From assembly GCA_944382705.1 (NCBI GenBank), contig CALWNE010000014.1, positions 1 through 16,504 of the forward strand: a stretch of 16,504 nt of DNA, read 5' to 3'. Of this stretch, positions 11,850 to 16,504 are shown piece after piece (the stretch's first letter is position 1; each line of letters opens with the position of its first letter). Both the position numbers and the translations under genes were made by a program. The notes beneath the pieces are model-generated. The model made no database searches. It had not been told where the DNA came from and saw nothing but the letters and a program-made list of their open reading frames with translations. The DNA comes from an uncultured Allofournierella sp. Its GTDB lineage: Bacteria; Bacillota; Clostridia; Oscillospirales; Ruminococcaceae.

Positions 11850-14348
11850 ATGACAACGGAGTTTTTACAACTGAGAGATCGTTACATTGAACAGCAGTTT
11901 GGCCGTTTGAACCCGGTGCAAAAGCAGGCGGTGTTTTCTACCGAAGGGCCATTGCTGATTTTGGCCGGTGCAGGCAGCGGCAAAACAACCGTGCTGGTAA
12001 ACCGTATTGCCAACATCATCCGCTTTGGCAAGGCCCATGGCTCCCAGCATCTGGCTGGCCCGGTGGAGCCGGAGCAGCTGGAGGCTCTGCGCCATGCAGT
12101 ACAAACCAAAACCCAGGTGCCCCCGCAGCTGGAACGGCTGATGCGGTGGGAGAATGCCCGCCCCTGGAATGTGCTTGCCATTACCTTTACCAACAAGGCG
12201 GCAGGGGAGCTTAAAAACCGTCTGGCCGCCATGCTGGGCCAGGAGCAGGGGGCGGATGTGAACGCCTCTACCTTCCACTCTGCCTGTGTGCGGATGCTGC
12301 GTAAGGATGCAGACCGGCTGGGCTTTCCCACCAGCTTTACCATCTACGACAGCAGCGACCAGGAACGGGCCATGAAGGAAACCTACAAAGAGCTGATGGT
12401 GGACGATAAGTTTTTGCCCCTCAAGTCTGCCATGGGGCAGATTGGCCGCATGAAGGACCAGCTCATCAGCCCGGAAGAAGCCATGGAAGCCCCGCAGGAC
12501 ACCAAGGCCGGATTGCTGGCAAAAATTTACCAGAACTATGCCCGGCGGCTCAAGCGGGCCGGTGCCATGGACTTTGACGACCTGATTTATTACACGGTGC
12601 GCCTGTTGCAGCAAAACCCGGATGTACTGCAATTTTACCAGCAGAAATTCCGGTATATTCTGGTGGACGAGTATCAGGATACCAGCATTGCCCAGTTCCA
12701 CCTGGTGCGCCTGCTGGCGGATGGCTACAAAAACATCTGCGTAGTGGGCGACGACGACCAGAGCATCTACCGGTTCCGTGGTGCCACCATTGAGAATATC
12801 CTCAACTTTGAGGAGCATTTCCGGGGCGCAAAGGTCATTCGGCTGGAACAGAACTACCGTTCCACCTCCACCATTTTGAATGCAGCCAATGGCGTGATTA
12901 AAAACAACCTGGGCCGCAAGGGCAAAACTCTGTGGACCGAAAACGGCCAGGGCCTGCCCATCCAGCATTATACGGCGGAAAATGAGCAGGACGAGGCTTC
13001 TCACATTGCCACCATCATTGGCCAAAATCTGCGCAATGGCGCCCGCTTGCGGGACCATGCAGTGCTCTACCGCATGAACGCCCAGTCCAGCCCGGTGGAA
13101 ACCTACTTTGCCCGGGCAGGTATTCCCTACAAAATTGTGGGCGGCCAGCGATTCTACGACCGTAAGGAAGTAAAGGATATTGTTTCCTACCTGTCTGTGC
13201 TGGCAAACCCCAGCGACGATTTGCGCCTGAAACGCATCATCAACGAGCCTGCCCGCAAAATCGGCGGCACCACTGTGGATAAAATGAGCGAAATCGGCAG
13301 CCAGCTGGGGCTCTCCCTGCTGGAGGTGTGCGCTCAGGTGAGGGAATACCCCTCCCTCAGCCGGGCCGCAGCAGCTTTGAGCAGTTTTTGGGCCATGTAC
13401 CAGCGGCTGAAACAGGCCAGCGAAACGCTGCCCCTGGATGAGCTGGTAAAAGCCGTTATGGAACAGACCGGTTACCAGGCCATGCTGGAGAGTCAGGGGG
13501 AGGAAGGAGCCTCCCGGCTGGAAAACCTTGGTCAGCTGGTGTCCAGCATCAAAACCTATGCGGACCAGAAGGGCGAGGAAGCCACCCTGCAAGGATTCTT
13601 GGAGGAAGTGGCCCTGATTTCCGACCTGGACAGCTACGACGAGGAAACCGATGTGGTGGTTATGATGACCATGCACTCCGCCAAGGGTCTGGAATACGAA
13701 TATGTATTCCTGGTGGGTCTGGAGGAGGGCATCTTCCCCAGCGAGATGGCCCGCCGCTCTGACGAGGAGCTGGAGGAGGAACGGCGCCTTTGCTATGTGG
13801 GCATTACCCGTGCCAAAAAGCAGCTGTATCTTTCTTCCAGCCAGAGCCGGCTGATGTTTGGCCAAACCCGCCGCAACCCGCCCTCCCGCTTTTTGGAGGA
13901 AATTGACCCAAGCCTGCTGCAACTGGAGGAAAGCCCCATGGCCACCAGCCGTTCCTACGGCCGGTGGGAGGGAGCCGGCTGGGGTGCAGGCTCCGGCACT
14001 TCGGTGGGAATGGGCGGCCAGCGGCCCCAGTGGGGCAGTGCTGCCTTTGGCGGTGCCGGCCAGGCAGCCAGTGCAGCCCAGCCCCGGTTCAAGAGCAGTT
14101 CCACCGGCGCACCCAGCGGCCGCTTTGGAAGCTCCACCGTAACCGCAGGGGCCACACCCCCCAAAAAGACCCAGTCCGCTGGCAAGACCTTCCGCCCTGG
14201 CGATGTGGTGGAACACAAGGTCTTTGGCCGGGGTGTTGTGCTGAAGGCCACCCCCGCCGCAGGAGATACGATTGTGGAAATTCGATTTGATTCTGTGGGG
14301 GTTAAAAAGACCATGGCCAACTATGCACCCCTTACCCTGGTAAAATAA
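11850..14348 (+). CDS. pcrA: ATP-dependent DNA helicase PcrA (UvrD/Rep family)
   Basis: This gene encodes 832 residues from ATG 11850 (MTTEFLQLRD), with GGGGAG 6 bases upstream. The frame is open to 11751, but those 33 codons precede the normal PcrA beginning and have no RBS. Helicase motifs are in order: Q motif LNPVQKQAV (20-28), Walker A AGAGSGKTT (39-47), FTNKAA, VDEYQDTS (about 271), VGDDDQSIYRFRGA (about 298), QNYRSTSTIL, TMHSAKGLEYEYVFLVGLE (about 606) and VGITRAKK (about 649). PcrA unwinds DNA 3' to 5', removes RecA and RNA polymerase from DNA and helps in excision repair. It is longer than the usual 720-750 residues because of a Gly/Ser/Ala/Pro-rich linker (about 695-775). This leads to a Tudor-like tail (FRPGDVVEHKVFGRGVV to the end) of the kind that binds RNA polymerase. 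Confidence 0.96.
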   Translation: MTTEFLQLRDRYIEQQFGRLNPVQKQAVFSTEGPLLILAGAGSGKTTVLVNRIANIIRFGKAHGSQHLAGPVEPEQLEALRHAVQTKTQVPPQLERLMRWENARPWNVLAITFTNKAAGELKNRLAAMLGQEQGADVNASTFHSACVRMLRKDADRLGFPTSFTIYDSSDQERAMKETYKELMVDDKFLPLKSAMGQIGRMKDQLISPEEAMEAPQDTKAGLLAKIYQNYARRLKRAGAMDFDDLIYYTVRLLQQNPDVLQFYQQKFRYILVDEYQDTSIAQFHLVRLLADGYKNICVVGDDDQSIYRFRGATIENILNFEEHFRGAKVIRLEQNYRSTSTILNAANGVIKNNLGRKGKTLWTENGQGLPIQHYTAENEQDEASHIATIIGQNLRNGARLRDHAVLYRMNAQSSPVETYFARAGIPYKIVGGQRFYDRKEVKDIVSYLSVLANPSDDLRLKRIINEPARKIGGTTVDKMSEIGSQLGLSLLEVCAQVREYPSLSRAAAALSSFWAMYQRLKQASETLPLDELVKAVMEQTGYQAMLESQGEEGASRLENLGQLVSSIKTYADQKGEEATLQGFLEEVALISDLDSYDEETDVVVMMTMHSAKGLEYEYVFLVGLEEGIFPSEMARRSDEELEEERRLCYVGITRAKKQLYLSSSQSRLMFGQTRRNPPSRFLEEIDPSLLQLEESPMATSRSYGRWEGAGWGAGSGTSVGMGGQRPQWGSAAFGGAGQAASAAQPRFKSSSTGAPSGRFGSSTVTAGATPPKKTQSAGKTFRPGDVVEHKVFGRGVVLKATPAAGDTIVEIRFDSVGVKKTMANYAPLTLVK

Positions 14349-14367
14349 AGTTCTTGGAGGCAGTTCC

Positions 14368-15150
14368 ATGTTTAAGGTATCTTTGATTGCACATACCCCC
14401 CAGCCGGAACAGGTGGTGGCCGCAGCGGCAAAGCTGTGCTACTCCCATGTGGGCGTTGACGACCTGCTGGCAGATTTAACCCCCGAAAAAAGCCGTGCCT
14501 TTGTGGAAAAACTGGCTAAGATGGGCCACGAAAGCCCCACCGAGCATGTGAGCTTCACTTTTGCCATTGAAGGGGTCTCCCGCAGCTTGCTGGCCCAGAT
14601 TACCCGTCACCGGCTGGCCAGTTACAGCGTACAGAGCCAGCGCTATGTGCGGCTGGACCAGTTCGACTATGTAACCCCCCCTGCGGTGCAGGATGACCCC
14701 CAGGCGCTGGAAGCCTTCACCCAGGCCATGGAGGAACAGAACGAAACCTACAAGCGCATTGCAGCCATTTTGAAGGATGGGCACATCCGCCAGCTGATGG
14801 CCCAGGGTATGGACGAAGCCCAGGCTGCCAAAAAGGCTGAAAAGATGGCCATTGAGGATGCCCGCTTTGTGCTGCCCAACGCCTGCGACACTAAAATGAT
14901 TGTTACCATGAACGCCCGCAGCCTGCAAAATTTCTTCCGGCACCGGTGCTGCGAGCGGGCCCAGTGGGAAATCCGGGCCCTGGCGGATGAAATGCTCAAG
15001 CTGGTGTACCCCGTGGCCCCCGCTCTGTTTGCGGCGGCAGGCCCCGGCTGTGCAAAGGGCGGCTGCACCGAAGGCCCCATGACCTGCGGCAAGGCGGCTG
15101 AAATCCGCCAGAAATATGCCAGCCTCAAGCAGGAGGCAGAGGGCAAATGA
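14368..15150 (+). CDS. thyX: FAD-dependent thymidylate synthase ThyX
   Basis: This gene encodes 260 residues; ATG 14368 follows GGAGG by 7 bases and lies 19 bases after the pcrA stop. The ThyX signature RHR-x7-S is present as RHRLASYSVQSQRY (R80, H81, R82, S90). HESPTEHVSFTFAIEGVSR before it is also typical, and NARSLQNFFRHRCCERAQWEIR is the second conserved block that helps bind dUMP and FAD. ThyX makes dTMP from dUMP with methylene-tetrahydrofolate and NADPH through a flavin, and does not need a separate dihydrofolate reductase to recycle folate as ThyA does. The C-terminal stretch has clustered cysteines (GPGCAKGGC, MTCGK), perhaps a metal site. The gene overlaps tmk by four bases. Confidence 0.96.
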   Translation: MFKVSLIAHTPQPEQVVAAAAKLCYSHVGVDDLLADLTPEKSRAFVEKLAKMGHESPTEHVSFTFAIEGVSRSLLAQITRHRLASYSVQSQRYVRLDQFDYVTPPAVQDDPQALEAFTQAMEEQNETYKRIAAILKDGHIRQLMAQGMDEAQAAKKAEKMAIEDARFVLPNACDTKMIVTMNARSLQNFFRHRCCERAQWEIRALADEMLKLVYPVAPALFAAAGPGCAKGGCTEGPMTCGKAAEIRQKYASLKQEAEGK

Positions 15151-15815
15151 AAGGAAAGCTGATTGCCATTGAAGGGCTGGACGGCAGCGGAAAGGCTACC
15201 CAGTCCCAAGCCCTGTGCCAGGCCATTCAGGAAATGGGGCTGCCGGTGCGGCGCATTACCTTTCCGGATTATGAAAGCGATTCCTCTGCCTTGGTACGGA
15301 TGTATCTGGCCGGTAAGTTTGGTTCGTCCGCTCAGGATGTAAGCGCCTATGCGGCCTCCGCTTTTTTTGCAGTGGACCGCTTTGCCAGCTACCGAACCGA
15401 TTGGGGAAGCTTTTACCAGCAGGGGGGCATCCTGATTGCAGACCGGTATACCACCAGCAATGCCATTCATCAATGCTCCAAGCTGCCCCCGCAGGAGTGG
15501 CCCGCCTTTTTGGACTGGCTGTTTGACCACGAATACAACAGGCTGGGCATTCCTGCGCCGGACCGGGTAATCTACCTGCGGGTGGACCCAGAGGTAAGCC
15601 AGCAGCTTATGAGCCAGCGTTACCACAACAACGAAACCAAAAAAGACATCCACGAACGGGATGTGGACTATTTAAAACAAAGCAGACAAGCGGCTGATTA
15701 CTGTGCTCACACACTGGGCTGGATTACGGTGGAGTGCTGTGAAAATCAGGCTATGCGCTCCATTGAATCCATTCAGGGGGATGTACTGGCAGCCGTGAAG
15801 GAGATTTTATGTTAA
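15147..15815 (+). CDS. tmk: Thymidylate (dTMP) kinase
   Basis: This gene encodes 222 residues. ATG 15147 overlaps the thyX stop as ATGA, so the two are translationally coupled. The P-loop is EGLDGSGKATQ (9-19), FPDYES (39-44) belongs to the dTMP-binding region, and the DRYTTSN motif (99-105) is typical of the family. The lid region includes QRYHNNETKKDIHERD (about 157-172). The enzyme phosphorylates dTMP to dTDP with ATP, the step after ThyX, so one transcript makes and activates thymidylate. It is slightly longer than the common 205-215 residues. No missing catalytic residue is seen. Confidence 0.94.
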   Translation: MKGKLIAIEGLDGSGKATQSQALCQAIQEMGLPVRRITFPDYESDSSALVRMYLAGKFGSSAQDVSAYAASAFFAVDRFASYRTDWGSFYQQGGILIADRYTTSNAIHQCSKLPPQEWPAFLDWLFDHEYNRLGIPAPDRVIYLRVDPEVSQQLMSQRYHNNETKKDIHERDVDYLKQSRQAADYCAHTLGWITVECCENQAMRSIESIQGDVLAAVKEILC

Positions 15816-16504
15816 ACTTCAAACCCATTGAACCCCAGGACAGCGAATGGCTGGTGCCGCTGCTGCACGCCAGCGGCTACATGACCAGCACCTACAGCTT
15901 TGTAACCCTGTATATGTGGAGCAAGGTTTACAACACCCAGGTGGCTGCCTTTGGCGACCACGCCATTGCCCGCAGCGACCGGGATGGCACCCTTCGGTAC
16001 CTGTACCCCGCAGGCCATGGAGACGAGAAGGAAGCGGTGGATGCCATCATCCAGGATATACGCCAGCAGGGCAAACCTGCCTTTTTGTACGGTGTTTCGG
16101 TGGAGGCAAAGCAGCGGCTAGAGCAGTGGTACCCCGGCTTATTTGAAATCGAGGCAGCCCGGGGAGATTATGAGTATATCTACGACCGGGCAGAGCTGGC
16201 AGAGCTGCCGGGCAAAAAATTCCAGAAAAAGCGCAACCATGTTTCCCGCTTTGTGCGGGAAAATCCCGACTGGGAATTTCATCCCCTTACCAGCGAGGCA
16301 GTGCCCCAGGTGCGCCAGTTTAACCGGGAGTGGGCTTCTATGCCGGATAACCGGGAGGATGAGGGCATCCAGATGGAGCACGAAGCCATTGAAATGCTGT
16401 TTGACCACTTTGACCAGCTGCCTCTGGAAGGCGGCTACATCACCGCAGGGGGCCGCATTGTGGCCTTTTCCTTTGGCAGTGCCATCAACGAGCGCATCTT
16501 TGAC
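15809..16504 (+). CDS. DUF2156 (LPG_synthase_C, GNAT-like) protein, 3'-truncated by window edge
   Basis: The frame opens at ATG 15809, overlapping the tmk stop by 7 bases and preceded by AAGGAG, and runs open to the last base; 232 codons are seen. The peptide begins MLNFKPIEPQDSEWLVPLL. ELPGKKFQKKRNHVSRF (about 133-149) is the hallmark of the DUF2156/phosphatidylglycerol lysyltransferase C-terminal family (PF09924). EGGYITAGGRIVAFSFGS near the end resembles the core strands of the GNAT fold. Members transfer an acyl or aminoacyl group, but this soluble single-domain type has no assigned substrate, and it lacks the membrane helices of MprF. Its place after tmk suggests co-transcription only, not shared function. 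Confidence 0.88.
   Translation, partial: MLNFKPIEPQDSEWLVPLLHASGYMTSTYSFVTLYMWSKVYNTQVAAFGDHAIARSDRDGTLRYLYPAGHGDEKEAVDAIIQDIRQQGKPAFLYGVSVEAKQRLEQWYPGLFEIEAARGDYEYIYDRAELAELPGKKFQKKRNHVSRFVRENPDWEFHPLTSEAVPQVRQFNREWASMPDNREDEGIQMEHEAIEMLFDHFDQLPLEGGYITAGGRIVAFSFGSAINERIFD

Noticed and set aside
11865..14369. Very long open frame (834 codons) on the minus strand opposite pcrA
   Set aside because: It is fully antisense to a clear helicase gene, its His/Gly/Gln-rich translation matches no family, and long antisense frames are common in GC-rich genes with biased codons.

Overview
The window looks like a chromosomal segment of a moderately GC-rich Firmicute, probably a gut Oscillospiraceae/Ruminococcaceae relative of the Faecalibacterium-Subdoligranulum-Gemmiger type. 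This is inferred from strong AGGAGG-like ribosome binding sites, a CCA-encoding tRNA, MreB, RecD2, a PcrA with a C-terminal Tudor-like tail, ThyX in place of ThyA, and GC-rich codon use. No 16S gene is present, so the genus is not proven.

Layout: (1) Bases 1-1021 are the end of a prophage or prophage remnant: the C-terminal part of a GH25 endolysin, a holin and a strong terminator. (2) A tRNA-Asn(GTT) lies on the minus strand at 1130-1205 with its own promoter and terminator; its 3' end faces the phage DNA, so it is a candidate integration site. (3) At 1369-3979 come a membrane-anchored DUF2726 protein and a divergent pair of a LysR regulator and a YeiH-type exporter. (4) At 4079-7268 there is a visibly AT-richer island with a divergent restriction-modification system: a MutH/Sau3AI-type endonuclease (minus) and a C5-cytosine methyltransferase (plus), expected to act on GATC. 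Two related perfect or near-perfect hairpins flank the island. About 600 bp of mostly non-coding DNA follow the methyltransferase. (5) At 7549-11574 is the run recD2-comF-mreB, closed by a terminator. (6) From 11850 to the window end is the run pcrA-thyX-tmk-DUF2156 (the last cut by the window edge), with start/stop overlaps that suggest one operon.

How they fit together: RecD2 and PcrA are DNA repair/replication helicases. ThyX and Tmk make dTMP and then dTDP in consecutive steps. MreB directs cell-wall synthesis. The restriction system is the main accessory element. My reading of both strands finds only seven GATC sites in 16.5 kb, against roughly sixty expected by chance. Four of these lie in the methyltransferase gene or its promoter, and one lies inside that promoter's -35 box, at the centre of a dyad. 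This suggests long-standing GATC-specific selection on the host and possible methylation-sensitive control of the methyltransferase. No CRISPR array, insertion sequence or rRNA was seen.
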